23,039 nt of DNA, taken from contig CAYSYM010000057.1 in NCBI GenBank assembly GCA_964435115.1, positions 1 through 23,039 on the forward strand, written 5' to 3'. This document shows positions 6,205 to 14,187 of the stretch, piece after piece. This stretch comes from CAYSYM01 sp964435115 (lineage in GTDB: Bacteria > Chloroflexota > UBA6077 > CF-72). The stretch's first letter is position 1. Every line of letters starts with the position of its first letter. Below the pieces are notes generated by a model. It had not been told where the DNA came from and did not search any database. It saw nothing but the letters and a program-made list of their open reading frames with translations. The position numbers were made by a program, and so were the translations under genes.

Positions 6205-8747
6205 GGGCGGGAGCCCTCGACCATGCCGGCCGGCGGGTCCACCTTCTGCAGACGTGGGAACGTGTAGGCGGGGAGCTTCGTCGGCCCGTAGCGAGCCGGC
6301 TTGCCCTCGGCCTTCGCCTCGAGCGCGCGCAGGACCTTGTCCGGCGTGATCGGCGTCTCGTCGATCCGCGCACCCACGGCATCGTAGACGGCGTTGGCGA
6401 CGGCCGGGATGACCGGCAGCAGCGGGCCCTGGCCGACCTCCTTGGCGCCGAACGGCCCTTCGGGGTCGTGCGTCTCCACCAGGAAGTGGCGGATCTCGGG
6501 CATCTCGCAGACCGTCGGACTCTTGTACTCCAGCATGGAGGGGGTCTTGTGGACGCCGAGCACCTGTCCACCGCGCTCCGCGCGGAACACCTGTTCCTCC
6601 ATCAGCGCCTCTCCGAGCGCCATGTAGATGCCCCCCTCCACCTGGCCCGCTACCAGCACCGGGTTGAGCGCGCGGCCGATGTCGTGCGCCATCCACACCC
6701 GCTCCACCGTGACCCAGCCGGTCTCCGGGTCGACGTCGACCTCGACCACGCAGGCCGAGTAGCTGTAGGCCGGGCTGGGGCCGACGCCCGCGCCTTTGAA
6801 GCTCCCGCCCAGCCTGGGCGGCTTGTAGTTGCCGGACGCCGCCAGCGCCCCATTGCGGGCCTCCGCGAGCTGCACCAGCTCCGGGAAGCGCAGCTCCGGC
6901 CCCACGCCGTCGCGTCGCCGAAGCACGCCCTCCCGCAGGATCAGCTCCTCGGGCGGCAGGTCGAGCTCGTCGGCCGCGGCGCCGATCAGTACCTCACGGA
7001 GCCGCGAGGCGGCCTGGATGGCCGCGTTGCCGGCCATGAAGGTGACGCGGCTCGAGTAGCTGCCGAGGTCGATCGGCGTGAGGTCAGTGTCGGACGTCAC
7101 CAGCTTGACCTGCTCCGGGCTGGCCCCGAGCGCCTCGGCCACGACAGCGGTCAGCATGGCGTTGGAGCCCTGGCCGATGTCGATCTGGCCGCAGGCGACG
7201 CTCACCACGCCGCTGCGGTCGAGCCGGATATCCACGGCGCTGTGCGGCATGTCGTTCCAGTACAGCGGCAGCCCCGCGCCACACAGGTAGGCGCCCACCG
7301 CGAAGCCCACGCCCTTGCCGTACGGCAGCTTCCCGTGCTTCTCCTGGAAGCGCGACTCGCGTACCACGACCTCGGTGCTCTCGGCGAGCCCGCACGAGGT
7401 GATGCGCAGATGGTTGGCTGTGATGCTGAAGGGCTTCACGAAGTTCCTGGTGCGCAGCGCGACGACGGGGATGCCGAGGCGTTCGGCCACCACGTCGAAG
7501 TGGCACTCGAGGGCGAAGCGCGGCTGGGGCGTGCCGTGGCCGCGCTTGGGACCGCACGGCGGCTTGTTGGTCAGCACGCGCACGCCCTGCCAGCGGTAGG
7601 CCGGGATGGCATCGCACACCGTCTGGAGCGCCCCGGTGTACAGCAGCGAGGCGGCGCCGTAGCTCGTGTACGCGCCGCCGTCGACGTACGACTTGAAGTC
7701 CATGGCCGTGATGCGGCCGTCGCGCGTCCAGCCGGTCCTGACCCACATCAGGGCCGGGTGGCGGCCGCGGTGGCAGTAGAAGACCTCCTCGCGGGTGAGC
7801 GTGGCCTTGATCGGCCGACCAGTCAGCATGGCCAGCTTGGCGGCGGCGGCCTCGTGCTGGAACAGCTCCAGCTTGCCGCCGAAGCCGCCGCCAACCGGGG
7901 GCGCGATCACCCGCACCTGGTCCTCGCGCAGCTCCAGCGCCTTGGCCAGCTCCTTGTGGACGTAGTGCGGCGACTGCGTGCTGGTCCAGAGGGTGAGGCG
8001 CCCTTCGGGCGGGGCATTGGGTGTTGGGTGTCGGGTGTCGGGCGCGCGGGGTTGGGTATCGGATGCTGGGTGTTGGAGGTGGGAGGGCCCCTCCCTAACC
8101 CCCAATCCCGCGTACTCGACACCCGCGCTGGGCTCCCACACGGCCACGCAGGCGTGCTGCTCCAGCGGCAGGTGGGTGCTGCCCTGGAAGAAGTAGGTGT
8201 CCTCGAAGACATGGTCGGAGGCGGCCAGCGCGGCGTCCACGTCGCCGAACTCCATGGCGGCGGCCCGATGGGCGTTGCCGTACTTCCCGGCGTGGACGGG
8301 CTCGCCCGGCTTGCTCAGGCTCTCCTCGATCGACAGGTAGGTTGGGAGGTCCTCGTACAGCACCTCGATCAGGTCGAGCGCCCGCTCCGCGGTCGCCTCG
8401 TCCACGGCCGCGACCGCGGCCACGGCGTCGCCCACGTAGCGCACCTTCTCCGAGCACAGCGCCTGCTCGTCCTGCCCCACGGGGAGCACGCCGTACGTGA
8501 CGGGCAGGTCGCGGCCGGTGATCACCGCGTAGACGCCGGGCAGCGCCTCGGCGGCGCTGGTCTGGATAGAGCGGATGCGCGCGTGCGGCCGCGTGCTGCG
8601 CAGCAGGCAGCAGAAGCCCATGCGCGGCAGCTTCAGGTCGTCCGCGTAGCGCGCCCGGCCGGTCGCCTTGTCGAGGCCGTCGGGCTTCGGGATGGAGCGT
8701 CCGACGATGGCGAGCTCGGGCTCCGGCGGCGCCGCGGTGGCGGTCAT
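6201..8747 (-). CDS. hcrA: 4-hydroxybenzoyl-CoA reductase-type alpha subunit (molybdopterin-binding), with a repeat-derived insert
   Basis: Large molybdenum-cofactor subunit; 848 residues versus about 770 in described HcrA. The N-terminal hammerhead domain starts near VGRSIPKPDGLDKATGRARYADD. The cofactor-contact motif GGGFGGK is at 286-292. The molybdopterin loops CGPKRGHGTPQ and GSYSSRVTFMAGNA follow, then GAKEVGQGP near the end with the expected catalytic Glu770. About 41 residues at 207-247 match no conserved region: they split the usual junction between VAVWEP and GRLTLWTSTQSP and are encoded by heptanucleotide repeats. Without them the protein would be a normal length. The reading frame is preserved, so the enzyme may still work. 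It overlaps hcrC and hcrB by four bases each, giving a fully coupled C-A-B operon. Confidence 0.9.
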   Translation of the reverse strand: MTATAAPPEPELAIVGRSIPKPDGLDKATGRARYADDLKLPRMGFCCLLRSTRPHARIRSIQTSAAEALPGVYAVITGRDLPVTYGVLPVGQDEQALCSEKVRYVGDAVAAVAAVDEATAERALDLIEVLYEDLPTYLSIEESLSKPGEPVHAGKYGNAHRAAAMEFGDVDAALAASDHVFEDTYFFQGSTHLPLEQHACVAVWEPSAGVEYAGLGVREGPSHLQHPASDTQPRAPDTRHPTPNAPPEGRLTLWTSTQSPHYVHKELAKALELREDQVRVIAPPVGGGFGGKLELFQHEAAAAKLAMLTGRPIKATLTREEVFYCHRGRHPALMWVRTGWTRDGRITAMDFKSYVDGGAYTSYGAASLLYTGALQTVCDAIPAYRWQGVRVLTNKPPCGPKRGHGTPQPRFALECHFDVVAERLGIPVVALRTRNFVKPFSITANHLRITSCGLAESTEVVVRESRFQEKHGKLPYGKGVGFAVGAYLCGAGLPLYWNDMPHSAVDIRLDRSGVVSVACGQIDIGQGSNAMLTAVVAEALGASPEQVKLVTSDTDLTPIDLGSYSSRVTFMAGNAAIQAASRLREVLIGAAADELDLPPEELILREGVLRRRDGVGPELRFPELVQLAEARNGALAASGNYKPPRLGGSFKGAGVGPSPAYSYSACVVEVDVDPETGWVTVERVWMAHDIGRALNPVLVAGQVEGGIYMALGEALMEEQVFRAERGGQVLGVHKTPSMLEYKSPTVCEMPEIRHFLVETHDPEGPFGAKEVGQGPLLPVIPAVANAVYDAVGARIDETPITPDKVLRALEAKAEGKPARYGPTKLPAYTFPRLQKVDPPAGMVEGSRP
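8007..8129 (-). repeat. In-frame heptanucleotide-repeat insertion within hcrA
   Basis: On the coding strand the DNA reads as roughly nine consecutive 7-base units close to CCAACAC or CCGACAC (including CCAGCAT, CCGATAC, CCAACCC and CCAATGC). They are preceded by a small GGGAGG/CCTCCC dyad. Its length of 123 bases is a multiple of three, and it encodes a Pro/Thr/His/Gln-rich segment of 41 residues. The same unit family recurs at 15459-15512 at the end of sbcD, and the two share the peptide pattern QHPxxxTQPRxP. Confidence 0.85.
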
Positions 8748-9280
8748 ACCCCGGCCTCCTGCGTGGGAGCGTGCTGAGCGTCGCGCGGCGGGTGCGGCGT
8801 GGGCGCCAGGCGGGCCGCCGCCAGCTCGACCGCCTCGACGATCTTGACGTAGCCGGTGCAGCGGCAGATGTTGCCGGCCAGCGCCTCGATGATGCGCTCC
8901 CGCGAGGGCGCCGGCTCAGCATCGAGCAGGGCCTTGGCCGTCACGATGAAGCCAGAGGTGCAGTAGCCGCACTGCGCCGCGCCCAGCTCGGCGAACGCCT
9001 GTTGGAGGGGGTGCGGCCGGGCGCCCTGGCTGAGGCCTTCGATCGTCACGATCTCGCGTCCCTGGAGCTCGACAGGCAGGGCGAGGCAGCTCAGGATGGG
9101 CTCGCCATCCACCAGCACAGCGCAGGCGCCACACTCGCCCAGCTCGCAGCCGTGCTTGGTGCCGGTCAGGTCGAGCTCTTCGCGCAGCACCTCCAGGAGC
9201 GTCTTGTGCGCGGGCACCAGGAGGTCATGCGTCTCCCCGTTCACCCGCAGCGCCAGGTGCAATTTCCCGCCGTTGGCCAC
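8744..9280 (-). CDS. hcrC: 4-hydroxybenzoyl-CoA reductase-type gamma subunit (two [2Fe-2S] clusters)
   Basis: Small iron-sulfur subunit of the molybdenum enzyme; 178 residues, slightly longer than the usual 155-165 because of a Pro/His/Ala tail. The plant-type cluster ligands are Cys45, 50, 53 and 65 (CELGECGAC...C). The second cluster uses Cys104, 107, 139 and 141 (CGYC...CRC). The start is GTG at 9280, preceded by GGAGGGGGACT, a strong ribosome site. It lies 30 bases downstream of the iclR stop and overlaps hcrA by four bases. It passes electrons between the molybdenum and flavin subunits. Subunit class is firm; substrate follows from HcrB. Confidence 0.93.
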   Translation of the reverse strand: MANGGKLHLALRVNGETHDLLVPAHKTLLEVLREELDLTGTKHGCELGECGACAVLVDGEPILSCLALPVELQGREIVTIEGLSQGARPHPLQQAFAELGAAQCGYCTSGFIVTAKALLDAEPAPSRERIIEALAGNICRCTGYVKIVEAVELAAARLAPTPHPPRDAQHAPTQEAGV

Positions 9281-9310
9281 CAGTCCCCCTCCAGCAAGCT
9301 TAGGCGTCGG

Positions 9311-10129
9311 TCATGCCGACCGTGGCGGTCGTTCGCCCGATCGGCCGCGCGCTCCGTCCGGCGCGCCGAGCGCGCGCGAGATGTCTGCCGCCACCTCGGC
9401 GGCGCGACGGGCGATGGGGAGCAGCCGGTCGGCGGTCAGCGAGCCGGCGAGGCCGACGACCAGCAGCACAGCAGCCAGCGAACCCGCGGCGTCAAAGACC
9501 GGCGCACCGGCGGCTCGCACGCCGTCGAGGTACTCCTGGTCGTCCAGCGCGAAGCCCGCGCGCTCGACCGCCGCCAGGTCCCGCTCGTAGGCCGCCCGGG
9601 CCATAACCGTCCGGTCGGTGAAGCGGGGGAGCTGCGCCAGGTGCCGCTCGCGGTCGGCGCGGTCGGCGTAGGCGAGGAACAGCTTGCCCACGGCGCCGGC
9701 GAGGAGCGGGATGCGGCGGCCGACCGGCGCCGAGACGCGCATCGCCGCCTGGCCGCTCTCGGCCTTCTCCAGGATCAGCGCGCGGTTGGCCTGTCTGACC
9801 AGGAGCAGGACGGTCTCACCGGACTCCTCGGCGAGGCGGGCGAGGTGCGGCCGCGCGACGAGCGGCAGGTCCAGCCGCTCGCGCGCCACGCTGCCCAGCC
9901 GGGCGAGGCGCGGCCCCAGCCGGTACCGCTTGCTCGTCTCGTCGCGGGCGAGCAGGCCGTGGCTGCGCAGCGTCTCCAGCACGTCGCGCACACTGCCCTT
10001 GCTGGCGCTGAGGCGGCGGGCGATCTCGGAGATGCCGAGGGGGCGCTCTTCCGCTTCGAGGAACGCCAGCACGCGCGCGGCGCGATCGACCGCCGGGACG
10101 AGGCGAACGGGCTGGACTGCCAGGGCCAT
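9311..10129 (-). CDS. IclR-family transcriptional regulator
   Basis: Dimeric cytoplasmic regulator; 272 residues. The winged helix-turn-helix is at about 12-68 (PAVDRAARVLAFLEA ... GISEIARRLSASKGSVRDVLETLRSHGLL). The effector-binding domain covers about 80-255, with the family landmarks GRRIPLLAGAVGKLFLA and FALDDQEYLDGVRAAGAPVFD. It is the first gene of the minus-strand aromatic operon and lies 30 bases before hcrC, so it probably responds to an aromatic acid or its CoA ester and controls the genes behind it. Repeated GTACGC boxes directly upstream suggest self-regulation. No unusual ribosome site decides the start; ATG at 10129 fits the family N-terminus. Confidence 0.93.
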   Translation of the reverse strand: MALAVQPVRLVPAVDRAARVLAFLEAEERPLGISEIARRLSASKGSVRDVLETLRSHGLLARDETSKRYRLGPRLARLGSVARERLDLPLVARPHLARLAEESGETVLLLVRQANRALILEKAESGQAAMRVSAPVGRRIPLLAGAVGKLFLAYADRADRERHLAQLPRFTDRTVMARAAYERDLAAVERAGFALDDQEYLDGVRAAGAPVFDAAGSLAAVLLVVGLAGSLTADRLLPIARRAAEVAADISRALGAPDGARGRSGERPPRSA

Positions 10130-10139
10130 GCTACACCGC

Positions 10140-10199
10140 GCGTACGCCGTGGAGTACGCCGTGCTGTGCAGCGTACGCGCAGCGCTGGATGGCCGTCAA
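10140..10199 (-). promoter_or_regulatory. Candidate iclR promoter overlapped by repeated GTACGC operator boxes
   Basis: On the minus strand TTGACG (10199-10194) is a good -35 box. At 17-18 bases spacing the weak -10 (TACGCT or GTACGC) falls inside the palindrome GCGTACGC at 10171-10178. A second GCGTACGC is at 10140-10147, and the direct repeat GTACGCCGTG occurs at 10142-10151 and 10154-10163. Three GTACGC cores covering and following the promoter are what a self-repressing IclR protein would need. The binding role is inferred. Confidence 0.45.
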
Positions 10200-10243
10200 G
10201 AGGTCGAATTGCCCCCGAATCCGTGAGTCCGAGATCAGATCCG

Positions 10244-10258
10244 TCACCCAGCGGGTGA
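10244..10258. promoter_or_regulatory. Short perfect dyad (TCACCC-AGC-GGGTGA)
   Basis: A 15-base dyad with 6-base arms lies in the middle of the 369-base divergent region between iclR and nurA. A longer-range 8-base inverted pair, AATCCGTG (10218-10225) and CACGGATT (10277-10284), brackets it. It could be an operator for either side. Chance occurrence in GC-rich DNA cannot be excluded. Confidence 0.3.
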
Positions 10259-10331
10259 AGCTTTCAATCGGGAATCCACGGATTGGGGTGGCCTCAAAAC
10301 GGATCGCACCGACTGGGGATTCGCTGCCTCA

Positions 10332-10372
10332 CGCGGCATCCGACCGAAGGAGGCGGCGGGTCGGATGCCGCG
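10332..10372. repeat. Perfect 14-base inverted repeat in the iclR-nurA divergent region
   Basis: Arms CGCGGCATCCGACC (10332-10345) and GGTCGGATGCCGCG (10359-10372) pair without mismatch around a 13-base purine-rich loop. It is about 70 bases upstream of the nurA -10 box and about 200 bases from the iclR start. There is no T-tract on either strand, so it is not a normal intrinsic terminator. It could be an operator, an insulator-like hairpin or a remnant of a mobile palindrome. Confidence 0.6.
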
Positions 10373-10421
10373 GGCGAGCCGGTACGAGGACGCGGGGGCC
10401 GTGGCAGTGCCGGCGTCGGCT

Positions 10422-10449
10422 CGGCAGCCGGCGCGGCGCCCGCTATACT
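10422..10449 (+). promoter_or_regulatory. Candidate promoter of the nurA-herA-sbcD-sbcC operon
   Basis: TATACT at 10444-10449 is followed by GGCCCGG, and CGGCAGCCG lies 13 bases upstream. TCGGCA, at 17 bases spacing, matches four of six -35 positions. The same pair of words (CGGCAGCCG and TATACT followed by CGCCCG) occurs before pcrA at 18232-18259. The leader to the nurA ATG would be about 43 bases. No clear Shine-Dalgarno sequence precedes the ATG. Confidence 0.5.
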
Positions 10450-10498
10450 GGCCCGGTGTGAATGGAACAGGCGTTCTGATCCACCTCGCGAGCTCGCC

Positions 10499-11716
10499 AT
10501 GCCGCTCGACACGCTGAGCGTCAGCACGCAGGTCCGGCAGATGGGTGGCCTGCTGGTTGCGCGCAGGGCCGAGGACGAACGCCGCCTCAAGCTCGCCCAG
10601 CGCCTGGTCGTGGCGTACGTCGACCGCTGGGAGGAGCTGGCCGAGCAGGCCGAGCAGATGCCGGAGCGAGTGGCCGTCCCGACAGGCCCGCTGGACGAGT
10701 GCCTGCCGGTCCCGCCGCGCCCGGCGCTCTACACGGCGCTCGCCACCGACGGGTCGGAGATCGACCCCGATCGCCACGGCGCCGGCGGGACCTACTACGT
10801 GATCAACATCGGGCGCGCGAAGATTCCGTACGGCCAGCCCGAGCGCGACGTTGAGCTTCGCTCCACCTCCCGCCTCGCCTACACGGACGAGGACCTGTTC
10901 ATCATCGACCCGCGCGACTCCCGCCGCCAGGTGCCTCTCCGCGACCGGCACCTGGACGCCCAGCGCACGGTCGAGGAGCTGGGGGCGCTGGCCGACATGG
11001 CGGAGACCGAGGCTGAGCAGCACGCCGACGCGCCGGTGGTGGCGCTGGTCGATGGAACCCTGCTCTTCTCCGTGCTGGAGGAGCGGCCGCGCGACTTCCT
11101 GCGCGACTACTTCTACCGTGCCTACGCCGCCCAGCTTGACCGGTTGCGCCGCGCCGGGGTGGCGCTGGCCGCCTATGCGAGTCGGACACGCGGCATCGAC
11201 CTGGTCAACCTCTTCCGTGGCGTGTGTGGCGGCATCCCCGCCACGTGCGCGTGGTGCGGCGCGGCGTCGGCCGCGGAGACCGCCGCGGTGCCCGCTCGAC
11301 CAACGGCCTGCGTGCTGCGCGGGCTAACCGATGCCCACCTGCTGGGGCCGGGCCTGGGCGCGTGGGAACGGTCGGCGCTCTTCCGCGTGCGCTCGAACGT
11401 ACACGATCCGCACTACGGCGCCCACCGGGTCTACTTCTTCCTGCTCGACACAGGCGCCGAGGTGGCCCGCGTCGAAGTGCCCGAGTGGGTGGCGCGCGAC
11501 CGTGCCAAGCTGGACCGGGTGCACGCCGTCCTCGCCGACCAGTGCGCCAAGGGGTCCGGCTACCCCGCCGTGCTCGCTCGGGCCGACGACCGCGCTGTCA
11601 TCTCCACCCTGGACCGGACGACCCTGTCCAACCTGGTGCGGCAAGAGCTGGCACGGCGTGGCGTCCACGCCCGTCCATCAGCCAAACTGGGGCGGAAGCA
11701 GGTGCGCACCGTATGA
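10499..11716 (+). CDS. nurA: NurA-domain 5'-3' nuclease
   Basis: Metal-dependent nuclease that works with HerA in DNA-end resection; 405 residues. The NurA active-site landmarks are visible: ATDGSEI with Asp84, ALVDGTLL with Asp185 after a helical stretch, and the C-terminal GYPAVLARADDRAVIS block followed by LVRQELARRG. A local CAWC pair near residue 250 may bind metal or be incidental. The frame stays open 72 codons further upstream, but those run through the promoter and hairpin, so the ATG at 10499 is preferred. It is first in the plus-strand operon and its stop overlaps the next gene by four bases (ATGA). NurA-HerA is mainly archaeal but also known in some bacteria such as Deinococcus-Thermus. 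Exact start is moderately certain. Confidence 0.87.
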   Translation: MPLDTLSVSTQVRQMGGLLVARRAEDERRLKLAQRLVVAYVDRWEELAEQAEQMPERVAVPTGPLDECLPVPPRPALYTALATDGSEIDPDRHGAGGTYYVINIGRAKIPYGQPERDVELRSTSRLAYTDEDLFIIDPRDSRRQVPLRDRHLDAQRTVEELGALADMAETEAEQHADAPVVALVDGTLLFSVLEERPRDFLRDYFYRAYAAQLDRLRRAGVALAAYASRTRGIDLVNLFRGVCGGIPATCAWCGAASAAETAAVPARPTACVLRGLTDAHLLGPGLGAWERSALFRVRSNVHDPHYGAHRVYFFLLDTGAEVARVEVPEWVARDRAKLDRVHAVLADQCAKGSGYPAVLARADDRAVISTLDRTTLSNLVRQELARRGVHARPSAKLGRKQVRTV

Positions 11717-12357
11717 CCGCCCTCGAGCCACGTCCGCTCGCCGCGTCGGCCCCAGCGCCACAGGTCGAGGCCCCCGCCGGCGAGGTGATCGAGTCCACTA
11801 CCACGAGCTTCCTCGCCCAGGCGGCCGAGCTCGACGCGGCTCCCGCCTTCGGGTCGTTCGTCAGGGTCACGGGCGACGACGGGACGACGATCTACGGCGT
11901 GGTGGCGCACGTCGAGACTAGTGGCATCGACCCGGGGGCACGGCCGATCATGCGCGGGCACGGCGCCGTGCGGGATGGCTTGATCTACGTGGAGAACCCG
12001 GATCTCCCACACGTGCTGCGCACGACCTTCCTGGCGCTGATCGTGGGGTTCAGGGAGCTGGGCGGCTATCGCCAGCGCCTGCCCGACCGTCCGCCGCGCC
12101 TGCACTACTCCGTCCACCTGGCTTCGCCCGACGAGGTGCGCGCGCTCGTCGACGCCGGGTTGGACTACCTGGGCACCCTCCTGAACGCGGTGGACGTCCC
12201 CGTGGACGAGCTGGTGGCGGCCAACGTCCGGCTCACGGCAGCCATCCGCGAAGAGGCGGCCTTCGCGCACCGGGCCGGCCGCGAGCTGGCCCAGCTCCTC
12301 CGTGCCGATTACCCGCGGCTCACCGCCATCCTGCGGCGGGTCGCACCGGCGGGCTGA
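11713..12357 (+). CDS. Small HAS-barrel-like protein encoded between NurA and HerA
   Basis: 214 residues. After an Ala/Pro-rich leader (1-25) comes a predicted beta-rich segment, GSFVRVTGDDGTTIYGVVAHVETSGID at 47-73. It parallels the first strands of the HerA N-terminal barrel (in the next gene, GKFVKIVGQKYEYFCLITDLQL). The middle reads HVLRTTFLALIVGFRE and the C-terminal third is helical and charged (VDELVAANVRLTAAIREEAAFAHRAGRELAQLL). I read it as a stand-alone HAS-barrel (HerA-ATP synthase barrel) protein, a type annotated near HerA in some bacteria. Its four-base overlap with nurA and 15-base gap to herA argue that it acts in the same complex, perhaps as a NurA-HerA adaptor. The biochemical role is unknown. 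Confidence 0.65.
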   Translation: MTALEPRPLAASAPAPQVEAPAGEVIESTTTSFLAQAAELDAAPAFGSFVRVTGDDGTTIYGVVAHVETSGIDPGARPIMRGHGAVRDGLIYVENPDLPHVLRTTFLALIVGFRELGGYRQRLPDRPPRLHYSVHLASPDEVRALVDAGLDYLGTLLNAVDVPVDELVAANVRLTAAIREEAAFAHRAGRELAQLLRADYPRLTAILRRVAPAG

Positions 12358-12372
12358 AGCCGCCGACCGTCC

Positions 12373-14094
12373 ATGAGCCAGCGTGCGAGCGATCGGTCCA
12401 TGCTGACGGGTGCGGGGCGCGCCGCGCTGGTGGCCGACGGGCGAGTCGGCCCCCGGCAGCGGCTGGGCGTGCTCGTCTCGGGCTCGCTGGCGGAGGGGCT
12501 GGCGGCGCGGCTGGACCCCGAGACGCCCATCGAGGACGTGCGGCTGGGCAAGTTCGTGAAGATCGTCGGCCAGAAGTACGAGTACTTCTGCCTGATCACC
12601 GACCTCCAGCTCGACGCCGCCAACCTCGACGTGCTGCGCGATCCGCCCGGCCAGCCCACGCTGCGCGACCAGTTTCTGCGCGACGTGCTGAGCGGGACGA
12701 CGACGTACGGGACGATCAAGATCAAGCCCGAGCTCATGCTCCCCAACCCCACCGCCGCCTTTGCGTTCGACGAAGCCGAGCAGGTGCCGCGCCCGGCACG
12801 CACCATTCCGCCACACTTCTCGAACGTGCTCGAGGCGACCGCGCCCGACTTCGAGCGCGTCTTCGGGGCTGAGGACGGCGAGCACTTCCAGATCGGCCAG
12901 CCGATCGACATGGAGATCCCCGTCTGCATCAGCCTCTCCAGGCTCGTCCAGCGTTCCAACGGCGTGTTCGGGAAGTCGGGCACGGGCAAGAGCTTCCTGA
13001 CGCGCCTGCTGCTGTGCGGCGTCATCACGTCGAAGGCGGCGGTCAACCTGGTCTTCGACATGCACTCCGAGTACGGCTGGAGCAGCAACAGCGAGGACCG
13101 CACCGAGGTGAAGGGGCTGGCCCAGCTCTTCCCGGGCGACGTGTGGGTCTACGCCCTCGACCCCGAGTCGGCACGCGGCCGGGGAGTCAAACCGCACGGG
13201 CTCGTCAAGATCGCCCTGGGCGAGATCACCGTCGAGGACGTGGGGCTGTTGCAGGACGAGCTGCGCCTGAACCGCACGGCGATCGAGTCGGCGACGCTGT
13301 GCGAGGAGGTACTGGGTGAGGACTGGGTGCGGCAGCTCCTGGAGATGGATGGCGACGGGCTCGACGACTTCGCCCAGCGCCACGGGGGGCACCCCGGCTC
13401 GCTGCGAGCGCTCCGTGGCAAGCTCCGCCAGCTCAAACGGCTCTCGTTCGTGGAGGAGTCGCTGCCCCGGTCCCACCTGGAGGAGCTCGTGGCGGCGCTG
13501 GAGGCTGGCAAGCACGTGGTGCTGGAGTTCGGCCAGCAGCGGACCCTGCTGGCTTACATCCTGGTGGCGAACGTCATCACGCGCCGCATCCACGCGCTGT
13601 GGGTAAAGAAGACCGAGCGCTTCCTGAACACCAAGCAGGAGAGCGACCGGCCGCGCCAGCTCATGATCACCATCGAGGAGGCGCACAAGTTCCTCAACGC
13701 CGAGGCGGCGCGGCAGACCACCTTTGGCACCATCGCCCGCGAGCTGCGCAAGTTCTACGTGACCCTGCTCGTGGTCGACCAGCGCCCGAGCGGGATCGAT
13801 GCCGAGGTCCTCTCGCAGATCGGGACGCGGATCACCTGCCAGCTCAACGACGAGCGCGACATCGACGCCATCTTCACCGGCGTCAGCGGCGGGTCCCACC
13901 TCCGGACCGTGCTCGCAACACTCGATTCGCGCGCGCAGGCGCTGGTGCTGGGGCACGCGGTCCCCATGCCGGTCATGATCCGCACCCGCCAGTACGACCA
14001 GGCGTTCTACAAGGCGCTCGCGCCGCGGAGCGCGAGCGGCTCCCCCCTGGCCAGCCCCCGCACGTATACGGAGATCTTCCCCGATGATCCGTGA
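12373..14094 (+). CDS. herA: HerA-family (FtsK-HerA, DUF87) hexameric DNA translocase
   Basis: ATP-driven DNA pump that partners NurA and Mre11-Rad50 in break repair; 573 residues, within the HerA range. The N-terminal HAS barrel is at about 32-115. Walker A GKSGTGKS is at 200-207, the LVFDMHSEYG strand follows, and Walker B LMITIEEAHKF is at 430-440. The sensor and arginine-finger region reads RELRKFYVTLLVVDQRPSGIDAEVLSQIGTRI, and the tail SRAQALVLGHAVPMPVMIRTRQY is typical. A second ATG at 12400 is a possible start; neither has a clear ribosome site. It is the third gene of the operon, followed by a 93-base palindromic spacer and sbcD. Nothing suggests the defence-type HerA-SIR2 or HerA-DUF4297 pairing. 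Confidence 0.92.
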   Translation: MSQRASDRSMLTGAGRAALVADGRVGPRQRLGVLVSGSLAEGLAARLDPETPIEDVRLGKFVKIVGQKYEYFCLITDLQLDAANLDVLRDPPGQPTLRDQFLRDVLSGTTTYGTIKIKPELMLPNPTAAFAFDEAEQVPRPARTIPPHFSNVLEATAPDFERVFGAEDGEHFQIGQPIDMEIPVCISLSRLVQRSNGVFGKSGTGKSFLTRLLLCGVITSKAAVNLVFDMHSEYGWSSNSEDRTEVKGLAQLFPGDVWVYALDPESARGRGVKPHGLVKIALGEITVEDVGLLQDELRLNRTAIESATLCEEVLGEDWVRQLLEMDGDGLDDFAQRHGGHPGSLRALRGKLRQLKRLSFVEESLPRSHLEELVAALEAGKHVVLEFGQQRTLLAYILVANVITRRIHALWVKKTERFLNTKQESDRPRQLMITIEEAHKFLNAEAARQTTFGTIARELRKFYVTLLVVDQRPSGIDAEVLSQIGTRITCQLNDERDIDAIFTGVSGGSHLRTVLATLDSRAQALVLGHAVPMPVMIRTRQYDQAFYKALAPRSASGSPLASPRTYTEIFPDDP

Positions 14095-14187
14095 GCCAGC
14101 CCTGCCGGGGGTGCCCGCCGTCTCCGGGCGCGGCGCTCCTCCCCCTCCCCCATCGGGGAAGAGGGCCGGGGGGATGGGGCGCACCCC
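14095..14187. repeat. GC-palindromic spacer between herA and sbcD
   Basis: This 93-base gap has an imperfect dyad at 14142-14165 (CCCCTCCCCC, ATC, GGGGAAGAGGG) and a small GGGG-CGCA-CCCC hairpin ending right at the sbcD ATG (14176-14187). The composition matches the hairpins at 2016-2035 and 18115-18135, so it looks like another degenerate copy of the same intergenic palindrome class. The last hairpin may mask the sbcD start and replace a normal ribosome site, since no Shine-Dalgarno sequence is seen. Confidence 0.5.

Noticed and set aside
7994..8110. Heptamer arrays as a CRISPR or as telomere-like repeats
   Set aside because: Units are 7 bases with no spacers of uniform length and lie inside a coding frame.
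6468..8777. A 769-codon open frame on the plus strand opposite hcrA
   Set aside because: Composition is that of a shadow frame and hcrA on the other strand has complete molybdenum-enzyme motifs.
10332..10372. Intrinsic terminator between iclR and nurA
   Set aside because: The two genes diverge, so no transcript needs to end there, and no T-run follows on either strand.
10283..10498. N-terminal extension of NurA
   Set aside because: It would include the TATACT box and the 14-base palindrome. NurA proteins of this type begin close to the ATG at 10499.
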